Shown: positions 1-12,533 of the stretch, piece after piece
How the letters are laid out: the number at the start of each line of letters is the position of its first letter
Numbering within the stretch: position 1 is the stretch's first letter
NCBI GenBank assembly: GCA_015057085.1
Contig: SVFB01000036.1
Span: 62,001-126,000, forward strand
Source: Lachnospiraceae bacterium
Lineage (GTDB): Bacteria; Bacillota; Clostridia; Lachnospirales; Lachnospiraceae
Reading direction: 5' to 3'
DNA length: 64,000 bases
Notes under the pieces: model-generated
Databases searched by the model: none
The model's input: the letters and a program-made list of their open reading frames with translations, nothing else
What the model was told of the DNA's origin: nothing
Program-made: the position numbers and the translations under genes

Positions 1-748
1 CTAAGTACGCAAAGCCTACCAGATTAAATACAAATTCATACAGAACGGATGCAATTAATTCTCCCACGATGGTTTTTAACTTATGTGTTGGAGAAATACT
101 TCTTCTCATTGCCAGATCCGAAAGGTTGGCCTGATTATCACAGGCTACGGATACGCCGCCTACTGCTGTGAAAAGGCAGGTCATGGCAAGCAGGTTATAG
201 AAATACTGTGTCAGAGGGTTCTGGTCAGGATTGCGGCTAAGGGACGCAGTTTCATTGTATTCAATATCATTTGTCATTTCTGAAACAGCCGTCTGCAGTT
301 GCTCCGGATGATTTTCTGCAATATCAATCAAGACAGTTTGATACATATTATATTCATTTACAAAGGACTCTAAAATGCTTTGCATCATGCTTTGATTTGT
401 CATATTTCCGGATACAGTCAAAGTAACTTGCTTGCCGGAAGTAATCATGCCAACAATTTCTTTGTCCTCTAAGAGTGCGGTGGCTTTTTCTTCATCACAG
501 TAGGTGACATCTAAAAAGGGCTCTTCACCTGTTGCTAAAGAATCGCAGGTGGATTGAAGCGCGTCACCATAGGCATCATCTGATAAGATGACAGCCACAG
601 GAATGGTTTCCATATTTTCGGAAGCGGCTGCATTTGAGAAGGCAATATGAAAGAAGGTTCCCAAAATAATCGGAAATAGTAAAATCCAAAAAGTATTGGC
701 TTTGTCGCGGATTAACCGTTTCCAACGATAGTAAATAATGCGTAACAT
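1..748 (-). CDS. ABC-2 type transporter permease, C-terminus truncated by window edge
   Basis: Reverse-strand reading from ATG at 748 gives MLRIIYYRWKRLIRDKANTFWILLFPIILGTFFHIAF..., open to position 1. It sits directly downstream of an ABC ATPase. The supplied ORF track does not list it because it runs off the window. Confidence 0.8.
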   Translation of the reverse strand, partial: MLRIIYYRWKRLIRDKANTFWILLFPIILGTFFHIAFSNAAASENMETIPVAVILSDDAYGDALQSTCDSLATGEEPFLDVTYCDEEKATALLEDKEIVGMITSGKQVTLTVSGNMTNQSMMQSILESFVNEYNMYQTVLIDIAENHPEQLQTAVSEMTNDIEYNETASLSRNPDQNPLTQYFYNLLAMTCLFTAVGGVSVACDNQANLSDLAMRRSISPTHKLKTIVGELIASVLYEFVFNLVGFAYL

Positions 749-768
749 ATTTCATTTCCTCCCCATGA

Positions 769-1710
769 TTAGTCTCGAAGTTCTTTTCCGGTAATTTCCA
801 GGAATACATCATTTAATGTTGGAAGTGCGGAATGCACATGTCCAAATGAATATTCCTGATCCTGCAGATAATTGAGTGCGCGAACCAGATTATGTTTACC
901 GCCGTCGCACAAAATTGTAAGCTTTTGTTCTGCAAAGGAGACATCATACACATGTGGCAAATTCCTGATGGCTACCAGATCTTCCTCGGTAATAGATAAA
1001 ATATCAATGGTGATGATTTCGCGTTTCTTAATCATTTTCTTTAATTCATCCTTTGTGCCAAGGGCGATGCATTTTCCGTGGTCAAGGATGGCGATGCGGC
1101 TGCAAATTTGTTCGACTTCCTCCATATAATGTGAAGTATAAATAATGGTTGCACCCTGTCGATTTAATTCCTGGATCCCCTCTAAAATTTTGTTGCGGCT
1201 CTGTGGATCCACAGCCACTGTTGGCTCATCGAGAATGATCAATTTTGGTTTGTGTGCAATTCCACAAGCAATGTTCAGTCGGCGCAGCAAACCGCCGGAT
1301 AATTTTTTCGGATAAAACTTTTTATAATCTTCAAGCCCGGTAAAGTTGATCGCGTCTTCAACATAAGTCTTTCGCAATGCTTTGTCGTTAATGTAAAGAC
1401 CGCAGAAATAATCAATGTTTTCGTAGACTGTCAATTCGTCGAAGACTGCCACATTTTGCATTACGACACCGATGTCCTTTTTGAGATTGTATTGATCGGG
1501 TGCCATTGGCTTTCCGAAAATTTCAATTTCTCCGTTGTTATAATCTAAAAGAGATAGGATACAGTTGATCGTGGTGGTTTTGCCTGATCCATTTGGACCC
1601 AATAGACCAAAGATTTCTCCGCGACGAATCTCCAAAGAAAGATGATCAACAGCAATTAATTCCTTATATCGCTTTACCAATTCGTTCACTTTTACAGCGG
1701 TTTCAATCAT
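769..1710 (-). CDS. ABC transporter ATP-binding protein (linearmycin/bacitracin-resistance type)
   Basis: Walker A GPNGSGKTT, signature LSGGLLRRL, Walker B LIILDEPT. Confidence 0.92.
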   Translation of the reverse strand: MIETAVKVNELVKRYKELIAVDHLSLEIRRGEIFGLLGPNGSGKTTTINCILSLLDYNNGEIEIFGKPMAPDQYNLKKDIGVVMQNVAVFDELTVYENIDYFCGLYINDKALRKTYVEDAINFTGLEDYKKFYPKKLSGGLLRRLNIACGIAHKPKLIILDEPTVAVDPQSRNKILEGIQELNRQGATIIYTSHYMEEVEQICSRIAILDHGKCIALGTKDELKKMIKKREIITIDILSITEEDLVAIRNLPHVYDVSFAEQKLTILCDGGKHNLVRALNYLQDQEYSFGHVHSALPTLNDVFLEITGKELRD

Positions 1711-1824
1711 AATTTACATTTCCTCCCAGGTATTTTTTACAAAGTGTTTTTGTGTTTCTTTTGTACAATATCAGATTATAGAAAAATGCTTTCGGAGGGT
1801 AGTGAACAATGTCAGAAAACCGAA

Positions 1825-1838
1825 ATGACATTTGTCAT
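1825..1838. promoter_or_regulatory. Palindrome ATGACA-TT-TGTCAT, candidate response-regulator operator
   Basis: Perfect 14-bp palindrome between the divergent ABC and histidine kinase genes. Confidence 0.5.
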
Positions 1839-1905
1839 GTTTTATGATAGATTTATCTCAGGTGGGTTTACAATCTCCGTCTGAATAAGGAATAAGGAGT
1901 GTAGA

Positions 1906-3018
1906 ATGATAAAAATTGGGGAGATGCATATTGCTTTTCTTGCGGGATGTGCATTGTTGCTGGCTTTTTTTGAGGCAGATAAAAGTGTATTCATATTTTT
2001 GCTGGGCATTATATTTACGGAACTGGCAATCTGGCTATCAGAATTGAATGAAAAAAATCATTGGCTTTGGGCTTTAGGCGCTATTTATCTCATCGGTTGT
2101 CTTTTCCTGTGGCAATTGCTTATGTTTATGCCTGTGGTTGTCTATATGATTGTGGAACAAAAAATTTATCCGGCACTGGCAATTCTCCTATTTGCTTTCA
2201 TCGCGCTTATATCGGTTGCAAATAAAGAGCTATTGTTTGTGTGGTGTGGCGCAGTCATATTTTCGGGATTGCTCGCGTTTGAGCATATGCGTGCGGAAGA
2301 AAATCGAAAGAGGTATATCCAAGAAACCGATGCTGCAGTGGTATTGGAAAATTCCTTGAAGAAAAAGAATAAAGAATTGATGGAAAACCAGGATGTGTCT
2401 GTGCATGTGGCAATGCTTCAGGAGCGTAATCGCATTGCAAGAGAGATTCATGATAATGTAGGGCATATGCTTTCTCGAACGATTTTACAAACCGGTGCGC
2501 TGATGACCATTTATAAAGAGAATCCCCTTCATGAGCAGTTGGAAAGTATTAATGGTTCGCTTAACGAGGCAATGAACAATATTCGGGAGAGTGTGCACGA
2601 TTTACATAATGATTCGCTGGAATTGGAGCGCGCGGTAGAAGATGCGGCCACACAATTAAAAAATCATTTTCAGGTACGAATCGAATATGATATGACAGAT
2701 TCTGTGCCTCGAAATATAAAATACTGTTTTCTCGCAATTGCTAAAGAAGCTTTCGAGAATGCCAGAAAGTATTGTGATGGAACGAAAGTGAGCGTGGTAA
2801 TGCGTGAACATCCGGGGTTCTATCAGATGGCAATTGAGGACGATGGTACCCAAAAGCTGAATCGGGAAAAGGCCGGAATCGGATTGAAGAATATGGAAGA
2901 GCGTGTGCGTGGTTTGGATGGAAGTATTCATATTTCGGACGAGAATGGATTTCATATTCTTTTATCAATCCCGAAAAAAACAGATAAGGAGTTTACGAAT
3001 GAAAGTAGTAGTATGTGA
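1906..3018 (+). CDS. Sensor histidine kinase, NarL/DesK-type (HisKA_3)
   Basis: N-terminal TM helices; ERNRIAREIHDNVGHMLS H-box; C-terminal ATPase motif GIGLKNMEERV. Confidence 0.92.
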   Translation: MIKIGEMHIAFLAGCALLLAFFEADKSVFIFLLGIIFTELAIWLSELNEKNHWLWALGAIYLIGCLFLWQLLMFMPVVVYMIVEQKIYPALAILLFAFIALISVANKELLFVWCGAVIFSGLLAFEHMRAEENRKRYIQETDAAVVLENSLKKKNKELMENQDVSVHVAMLQERNRIAREIHDNVGHMLSRTILQTGALMTIYKENPLHEQLESINGSLNEAMNNIRESVHDLHNDSLELERAVEDAATQLKNHFQVRIEYDMTDSVPRNIKYCFLAIAKEAFENARKYCDGTKVSVVMREHPGFYQMAIEDDGTQKLNREKAGIGLKNMEERVRGLDGSIHISDENGFHILLSIPKKTDKEFTNESSSM

Positions 3019-3619
3019 TGACGACCAGTTGGTTGCGCTCTCGCTAAAGACAATATTGGAGGCGGATCCGGAAATTACTGTGGTAGGATCCGGAAATGAT
3101 GGAAGCGATGCAATCAGCTTATATCAGACGCTGAAACCGGATATTTTGCTGATGGATATTCAAATGAAGACCACCTCCGGATTGGAGGCGGCAGAGGCAA
3201 TTCTTGCAGAGGAGCCGGATGCTAAAATCTTGCTATTAACCACATTTTCCGATGACGAATATATTGTAAAGGCATTGGAATTAGGTGTTAAGGGCTACAT
3301 CTTAAAGCAGGATTTCAATGGAATTGTACCTGCACTGAAGGCAGTTAATTTAGGACAGAGTGTTTTCGGTGGAGAAATTGTAAGCAAGATTCCGGTTCTC
3401 AAAACCAAAAAAGATACCTTTGATTATAGTGTCTATGACATTAGCGAAAAAGAAATCGAGGTCATCGAACAGGTAGGAAATGGCAAAAGCAACCGGGAGA
3501 TTGCCGAGACATTGTTTTTGTCAGAGGGAACTGTGCGCAATTATATCAGTACAATTTTGGAAAAGCTTTCTCTTCGTGACCGCACACAGTTGGCGGTTTT
3601 TTATCTGAATCATAAATAG
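2999..3619 (+). CDS. Response regulator, NarL/LuxR-type
   Basis: MKVVVCDDDQ receiver domain, LLMDIQM, C-terminal LuxR HTH (GKSNREIAETLFLSEGTVRNYISTIL). ATG at 2999 overlaps the HK stop; the listed ORF start at 2903 is upstream. Confidence 0.92.
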   Translation: MKVVVCDDDQLVALSLKTILEADPEITVVGSGNDGSDAISLYQTLKPDILLMDIQMKTTSGLEAAEAILAEEPDAKILLLTTFSDDEYIVKALELGVKGYILKQDFNGIVPALKAVNLGQSVFGGEIVSKIPVLKTKKDTFDYSVYDISEKEIEVIEQVGNGKSNREIAETLFLSEGTVRNYISTILEKLSLRDRTQLAVFYLNHK

Positions 3620-3743
3620 CCTCGTTTATTTTTTGACAAAATTTAGAGTTTGTTACTTGAAATTTGCGTTAGTCTATGCTAACATTCCTTTTGTGTAAAT
3701 CATTAGGACTCCTTTTGTTATCTTTGATAACCCGGAAGACTAG

Positions 3744-5093
<1,350 letters not shown>

Positions 5094-5119
5094 GCAATAA
5101 TTTTATAGCGCTTTCAAAA

Positions 5120-5145
5120 AAGGAGTTGCAATTATGCAACTCCTT
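5120..5145 (+). terminator. Hairpin after eno (11-bp stem, weak T tract)
   Basis: AAGGAGTTGCA-ATTA-TGCAACTCCTT. Confidence 0.5.
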
Positions 5146-5268
5146 AATTATTGCAATGTCCAATGATTGCTATTTCTGTTGTCTCATGTTATAAAAGAGA
5201 TATTGATGCACAGGAAGAGACTTAAGCTGTGTGTTGTATTTTGATAGAATCAAGAAAGTTGGAGCAAG

Positions 5269-5910
5269 ATGGACGAAAAATTAGGATTGATTTTTGATAT
5301 GGATGGGACATTGTGGGATTCTTCCGAAAATGTAGCAAAGTCCTGGACCATTGCAAATGAGAAAAAAGGTTATAAGCGTGTGATTACCACAGAGGATATG
5401 CAAAATGTGATGGGTAAAACCATGACAGAAATTGCAGAAATCATTTTCCCGGATGTGCCAATTCAAACGCGCATGGAGCTATTGCAATACTCAGGCGAGT
5501 TTGAAAATGAATACTTAAGAGAGCACGGTGGAAATCTTTATCCGGATTTAGAAGAAACATTAAAGAAGTTAAAGGAGAAATATCATCTATATATTGTAAG
5601 CAATTGCCAAAGCGGATATATCGAGGCTTTCCTGGATTACTATCAGCTCTGGGATTATTTCGAAGACAAGCAATGCTTTGGGGATAACGGACTCCCAAAG
5701 GGACAGAATATTCGGTTGTTATATGAGCGAAACCAATTAGATGATGCTGCCTATATCGGGGATATCCAAGGTGATTATGATGCCACCATGGAAGCCGGAT
5801 TGGCATTTATCCATGCGGCTTATGGATTTGGAAAAATCAACCATCAGGTGCCGAAAATCCATAGTTTTTCGGAACTGGTGGAGGTTGCGGACAGGGTATT
5901 GCTTGCGTGA
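5269..5910 (+). CDS. HAD-family hydrolase
   Basis: FDMDGTLWDSS motif I, IVSNCQSG motif II, IGDIQGDYDA motif. Confidence 0.9.
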   Translation: MDEKLGLIFDMDGTLWDSSENVAKSWTIANEKKGYKRVITTEDMQNVMGKTMTEIAEIIFPDVPIQTRMELLQYSGEFENEYLREHGGNLYPDLEETLKKLKEKYHLYIVSNCQSGYIEAFLDYYQLWDYFEDKQCFGDNGLPKGQNIRLLYERNQLDDAAYIGDIQGDYDATMEAGLAFIHAAYGFGKINHQVPKIHSFSELVEVADRVLLA

Positions 5911-5979
5911 CCATGATGTGACCTTGTACATGTATAATAAAAATTAGAAAAGTCTGATTGTTTTAAGGGGGAAGAAACA

Positions 5980-6546
5980 ATGAGGAAAACGATTCTAAGG
6001 ATAGGGCTAATCGCTGTTTTGCTATTATCCAGTGTGGTGATAGTGAAAGAAGTGACATTGGCTGATACAACAGACAAGGAAACAGTAACCGATACTGAAA
6101 TAACTGTGGGAGATGCAGAAGCTTCAGCAGTGCAGGATACGGTTACAATTGCGGATGAAGAGACCCCAAAGAGTCGCTGGGATGGGAAATGGGCTGTCGC
6201 AAATCTGGTTTTAATGCTGATTACAGCTGCAGAAAGCTGTATGATGACATTTGCCTATTTTATGGATCGACCGGATTATGATGCTGAAACTTTTATCAAT
6301 CATATGGATGAGGACGTGGAAGATGAGTTTCATGAGAATGAGCTCACAAAAAGAAAAGAAATTCTTCGCACCTTAAGCATTCCGGTTACGACAGTGGCGA
6401 TTATAGAATTTATTTTGACGGAAGATATGTCATTTCCAATGGTGGCCGTGGACAAATATACATTTATTATGGCAGTGTTTGCAGTCATCAATTCTGCGTT
6501 TCTAGTGTTTAGCTCAAAACGCATTCTTAACAAACAAATCGAATAG
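5980..6546 (+). CDS. Hypothetical membrane protein with signal/TM segments
   Basis: N-terminal hydrophobic segment and three later hydrophobic segments. Confidence 0.7.
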   Translation: MRKTILRIGLIAVLLLSSVVIVKEVTLADTTDKETVTDTEITVGDAEASAVQDTVTIADEETPKSRWDGKWAVANLVLMLITAAESCMMTFAYFMDRPDYDAETFINHMDEDVEDEFHENELTKRKEILRTLSIPVTTVAIIEFILTEDMSFPMVAVDKYTFIMAVFAVINSAFLVFSSKRILNKQIE

Positions 6547-6566
6547 GTAGTAATGAAATTATAAAT

Positions 6567-6600
6567 GGGAGCAAGTTGAGTTTGACTTGCTCTCTTTTTT
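6567..6600 (+). terminator. Rho-independent terminator
   Basis: GAGCAAGT-loop-ACTTGCTC followed by TCTTTTTTT. Confidence 0.8.
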
Positions 6601-6790
6601 TATGTTCTGAAAAACTAGTTATACATGTCCTGTGCCAGGTGATAACTTGCAATAAATTATTGTTATCATAGACAAAACCGATAACCAATGATAAAGAGCC
6701 AGTATTATACAATTTATCTACTAACCGATATAATCACATTTATTAAAGTCTCGCTCGCGAGACAATAAAACGGTAGTAGGAGGAAGGGAA

Positions 6791-8281
6791 ATGTCTGTAA
6801 TTAACATTGAAGAACCTAATGTGGTAATCAGAGAAAAAAGACTAGGAACCATTAATGCATTTACAGGTACTGCTTCGGAGATTGTGCAGAAATCTGAAGC
6901 CGGATCCTTAAAAGATGCAAAAAGAAAGTTTTCACAGTGTCTTGGCTGTAATGCACAGCAGGCGTTCTGCCAGTTATCAATGATTAAGGATGTGGCAGTA
7001 ATCAATCATGCCCCTATAGGATGCGCTGGAGAATTTTCGGATTTTAACTTTACTTTTAGAGTAGAGCAGGAGAAAAGAAATCTGCCGGAAGATATTGGCA
7101 GATATTTTTCCACCAACATTCAAGAAAAAGATACTGTATTTGGAGCTACAAAAAAGCTAGAAGAAACAATACATGTTGCATATGAGAGGGTGAAACCCAG
7201 AGCAATCTTTGTGACAACATCATGTGCCTCCGGAATTATTGGAGAAGATATTGAATCAGTTGTGGAGAAGGCTTCAAAAGAATTGGGGATTCCTGTTGTG
7301 ACATGTTCATGTGAGGGATTCAGATCAAAAGTTTGGACGACTGGATTCGATGCGGCTTATCACACAGTACTTAGAGGAATTGTAAAACCTCCTACAAAGA
7401 AGACAAATAAGATTAATGTAGTGAACTTCTGGGGAAGTCATGTGTTCGATGAGATTTTTGAAAGATTTGGATATGAAGCGCAATACATTATGCCTTTTGC
7501 TTCGATTGAGGAATTGGAGCATTGCAGCGAGGCAGCGGCTACGATTCATATTTGTCCATCGCTTTCTACCTATATGGGAGCCGGCTTAAGCCAGTTATAT
7601 GATGTTCCGGAAATCACCGCGCCTCCGGCATATGGAATTGATGGAACAGATGGATGGCTGCGTGCGCTCGGAAAAGTACTTGGAAAAGAAGATGTGGCTG
7701 AGGAATTGATTAGAGAAGGACACGAAAAATATGTTCCGGAAATCAACAAGCTAAAGGAACGTTTCAAGGGTAAGAGAGCCTATGTTACTGCGGGAGCAGC
7801 ACATGGTCAGGCGCTCATACATCTCCTTAGAGAATTAGGATTTGAAGTAGTGGGAGCAAGCGTTTTCCATCATGATCCTATTTATGATAGTGGCGATAGA
7901 AACATGGATGTACTTGCCCATGCGGTATCCACATATGGGGATGTAAAGGATTACAGAGTCTGCAACAAACAAAGTTGTGAACTTGTAAATGCTTTGATTC
8001 GTAGTAAACCGGATTTTATCATGGCAAGACATGGTGGAATGACACTTTGGGGTGCAAAGCTTGGTATCCCGACACTTCTGATCGGAGACGAGCAATTTGG
8101 TATCGGATACAAAGGTGCACTTAACTATGCAAGGCGAATCGATGAAACCCTTGATTCTATCGAATTTATTAAGAATTTTTCAAAACATGCATCCAACCCT
8201 TATACCGAGTGGTGGTTAACACAAGAGCCGGGATATTTCCAGAATGGTGGCAGCGGTTGCGGTTGCAGACAAGGAGCATAA
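6791..8281 (+). CDS. Nitrogenase component 1-like protein, NifD-like (alpha) subunit
   Basis: Nitrogenase/oxidoreductase component 1 fold motifs: CLGCNAQQAFCQL, HAPIGCAG, TTSCASGIIGEDIE, CEGFR, HICPSLSTYMGAGLSQLYDVPEI. Followed by K-like, NifH and NifB genes. Confidence 0.88.
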   Translation: MSVINIEEPNVVIREKRLGTINAFTGTASEIVQKSEAGSLKDAKRKFSQCLGCNAQQAFCQLSMIKDVAVINHAPIGCAGEFSDFNFTFRVEQEKRNLPEDIGRYFSTNIQEKDTVFGATKKLEETIHVAYERVKPRAIFVTTSCASGIIGEDIESVVEKASKELGIPVVTCSCEGFRSKVWTTGFDAAYHTVLRGIVKPPTKKTNKINVVNFWGSHVFDEIFERFGYEAQYIMPFASIEELEHCSEAAATIHICPSLSTYMGAGLSQLYDVPEITAPPAYGIDGTDGWLRALGKVLGKEDVAEELIREGHEKYVPEINKLKERFKGKRAYVTAGAAHGQALIHLLRELGFEVVGASVFHHDPIYDSGDRNMDVLAHAVSTYGDVKDYRVCNKQSCELVNALIRSKPDFIMARHGGMTLWGAKLGIPTLLIGDEQFGIGYKGALNYARRIDETLDSIEFIKNFSKHASNPYTEWWLTQEPGYFQNGGSGCGCRQGA

Positions 8282-8282
8282 A

Positions 8283-10474
<2,192 letters not shown>

Positions 10475-10488
10475 GGTTGGTGATAGGA

Positions 10489-11748
10489 ATGATAATCAGG
10501 GTAGCATTTGCCACCAGTGACGGAAAGAGTGTCGACAGACATTTTGGAGCTGCAGAGCGATTTGATATATATGAAATAAACACGGAAAAACAGGAGTATG
10601 AAAGAGTTGAGATAAGATCTGTGGAAAAAGCCTGTCTCAATCATAAACATCATGCAGAAAGAATGGATGCTGTGGCAGGTGCCATCGAGGACTGTCATGC
10701 AGTATTCGCCGAGCTAAGCGGGGCGGGTGCCAGAACGGTTCTTGAAAGTAAGAATATTCAGGCGATTGATATTGATAGGCCAATCTCACAGGTGATTGAA
10801 AATCTTCTATATGGGAAAATAAAGCTCATCGATAAAAGATATACAGAATTGCCTAAGAAAAGGCAGTCTCCAAATTTTAAAAAGCTACAGAAGAAGCATC
10901 CATGTATGAGCGGAGGCGCAAATGTGACTGCAGGAAGAATACACCTTCCTGTGAGTCCAACCTGCAATATTCAATGTAAATTTTGTACAAGAAGATTTGA
11001 TAAATCACTGATCAGACCGGGCGTGAGTTCGTTGGTTCTGAAACCGGAAGAGGCTGTAGAAACGATAGAGCGTGCAAAGGAACTTTGTCCGGAATTAACT
11101 GTTGTGGGCATTGCGGGACCGGGGGATACCTTGGCAACAAATGCTGCGCTTAAGACGTTTGCTTTAGTAAAGGAGAAATATCCTGAGTTAATTAATTGTC
11201 TTTCTACAAATGGTTTTTGCCTTCCTTCTAAAGTAGAAGAAATTGCGAAGATTGGAATAGAGACGATTACGGTTACAGTCAACGCAGTAGATCCGGAGAT
11301 TGAGGCTAAGATCAACGAGTTTGTAATTGATGAGAATGGTGTAAAGCATGAAGGAGTGGAGGGCGCAAAGCTCCTCATTGAAAATCAGCTCAAGGGTATA
11401 AAGAAAGCAGCAGAGCTTGGTATTGTGGTGAAAATCAACAGTGTTCTTTGCCCCGGAATTAATGATGAACATATTGAGGAGGTGGCAAAAGTTACTTCGA
11501 AGCTCGGCGCTTCCATTTTGAATATTATTCCCCTAATTCCTCAAAATGGGATGGCAGATGTGCCGGCTCCCGACTGCAAACTTTTAGACGAAGTAAGACT
11601 TAAGGCAGGCAAATACATTGAAGTTTTTAGACATTGTCAACACTGTAGAGCCGATGCTTTGGGAATTCCCGGAAAAGGGAAGGATTTACACTCCGAACTT
11701 TATAAAGATAGAAAGGAGGAGGTGGCTGAAACCTTCAGTCACGGCTAG
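10489..11748 (+). CDS. NifX-like domain fused N-terminal to a NifB-type radical SAM protein
   Basis: N-terminal IRVAFATSDGKSVDRHFGAAERFDIYEI (NifX/NafY family). C-terminal HPCMSGGA...CNIQCKFCTRRFD (CxxxCxxC) and FRHCQHCRADA, typical of NifB. Start uncertain (TTG 10477, GTG 10480 or ATG 10489). Confidence 0.9.
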   Translation: MIIRVAFATSDGKSVDRHFGAAERFDIYEINTEKQEYERVEIRSVEKACLNHKHHAERMDAVAGAIEDCHAVFAELSGAGARTVLESKNIQAIDIDRPISQVIENLLYGKIKLIDKRYTELPKKRQSPNFKKLQKKHPCMSGGANVTAGRIHLPVSPTCNIQCKFCTRRFDKSLIRPGVSSLVLKPEEAVETIERAKELCPELTVVGIAGPGDTLATNAALKTFALVKEKYPELINCLSTNGFCLPSKVEEIAKIGIETITVTVNAVDPEIEAKINEFVIDENGVKHEGVEGAKLLIENQLKGIKKAAELGIVVKINSVLCPGINDEHIEEVAKVTSKLGASILNIIPLIPQNGMADVPAPDCKLLDEVRLKAGKYIEVFRHCQHCRADALGIPGKGKDLHSELYKDRKEEVAETFSHG

Positions 11749-11750
11749 AA

Positions 11751-12533
11751 GTGAGTTACTTGGAAATCAAAAACCTTCAGAAAAAATTTATTGTGCATGG
11801 CGAACCGCTTGAGGTTCTTAAGGGAATAGATCTTGATGTGAATCAAGGAGAAATCTATGGAATCATTGGATTTAGTGGGGCAGGTAAATCTACACTTGCC
11901 AGGTGTATCAACCGACTGGAAAGCGCTGATGCCGGATCTATTATGGTTGGAGGAGTAGATATTCTATCACTGGACAAGAAAGCTCTTTTACGAGAGCGTA
12001 GAAAAATTGGAATGGTTTTTCAGAATTTTAATCTGTTTGATTCAAGAACCGTTTACAGAAATATTGCATATCCATTGGAAATCAGTGATTTTCCGAAGGA
12101 ACAAATCAAGGAAAGGGTTTTGGAAACAGCAAAACTTGTAGGACTGTCAGATAAATTGGACGCTTATCCGGGTGGATTGTCAGGTGGCCAGAAACAAAGA
12201 GTTGGAATTGCCAGAGCGCTTGTGAACAAGCCCAAACTATTGATTTCGGATGAAGCAACCTCAGCGCTTGATCCTCAAACTACAATACAGATTTTAGATC
12301 TCCTAAAAGAGATTAACAAAAATTCCGGTATCACCATACTGATGATAACGCATGAATTGGATGCCATAAGATACAGTTGTGACAGAATGGCTGTTTTAGA
12401 AGAAGGTACCATCATAGAAAAAGGTTCGGTCGCAGGTATTTTTAATAATCCAAAGAGTCGAACGGGAGCATTATTTGCGAAGGTTTTTGCAGAGTTCCAG
12501 AATATATCATTGACGGAAGGAGCAGGAATATGA
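11751..12533 (+). CDS. MetN-type methionine ABC transporter ATP-binding protein (no C-terminal NIL domain)
   Basis: GTG start 3 nt after the nifB-like stop; FSGAGKST, LSGGQKQRVGIARAL, LLISDEATSALDP; ends about 260 aa. Confidence 0.88.
   Translation: MSYLEIKNLQKKFIVHGEPLEVLKGIDLDVNQGEIYGIIGFSGAGKSTLARCINRLESADAGSIMVGGVDILSLDKKALLRERRKIGMVFQNFNLFDSRTVYRNIAYPLEISDFPKEQIKERVLETAKLVGLSDKLDAYPGGLSGGQKQRVGIARALVNKPKLLISDEATSALDPQTTIQILDLLKEINKNSGITILMITHELDAIRYSCDRMAVLEEGTIIEKGSVAGIFNNPKSRTGALFAKVFAEFQNISLTEGAGI

Noticed and set aside
83-283. Plus-strand 66-aa ORF
   Set aside because: Antisense to the ABC-2 permease reading frame that is continuous from 748 to the window edge.
576-812. Minus-strand 78-aa ORF
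   Set aside because: Out of frame with the real permease ORF and overlaps the end of the ABC ATPase gene.
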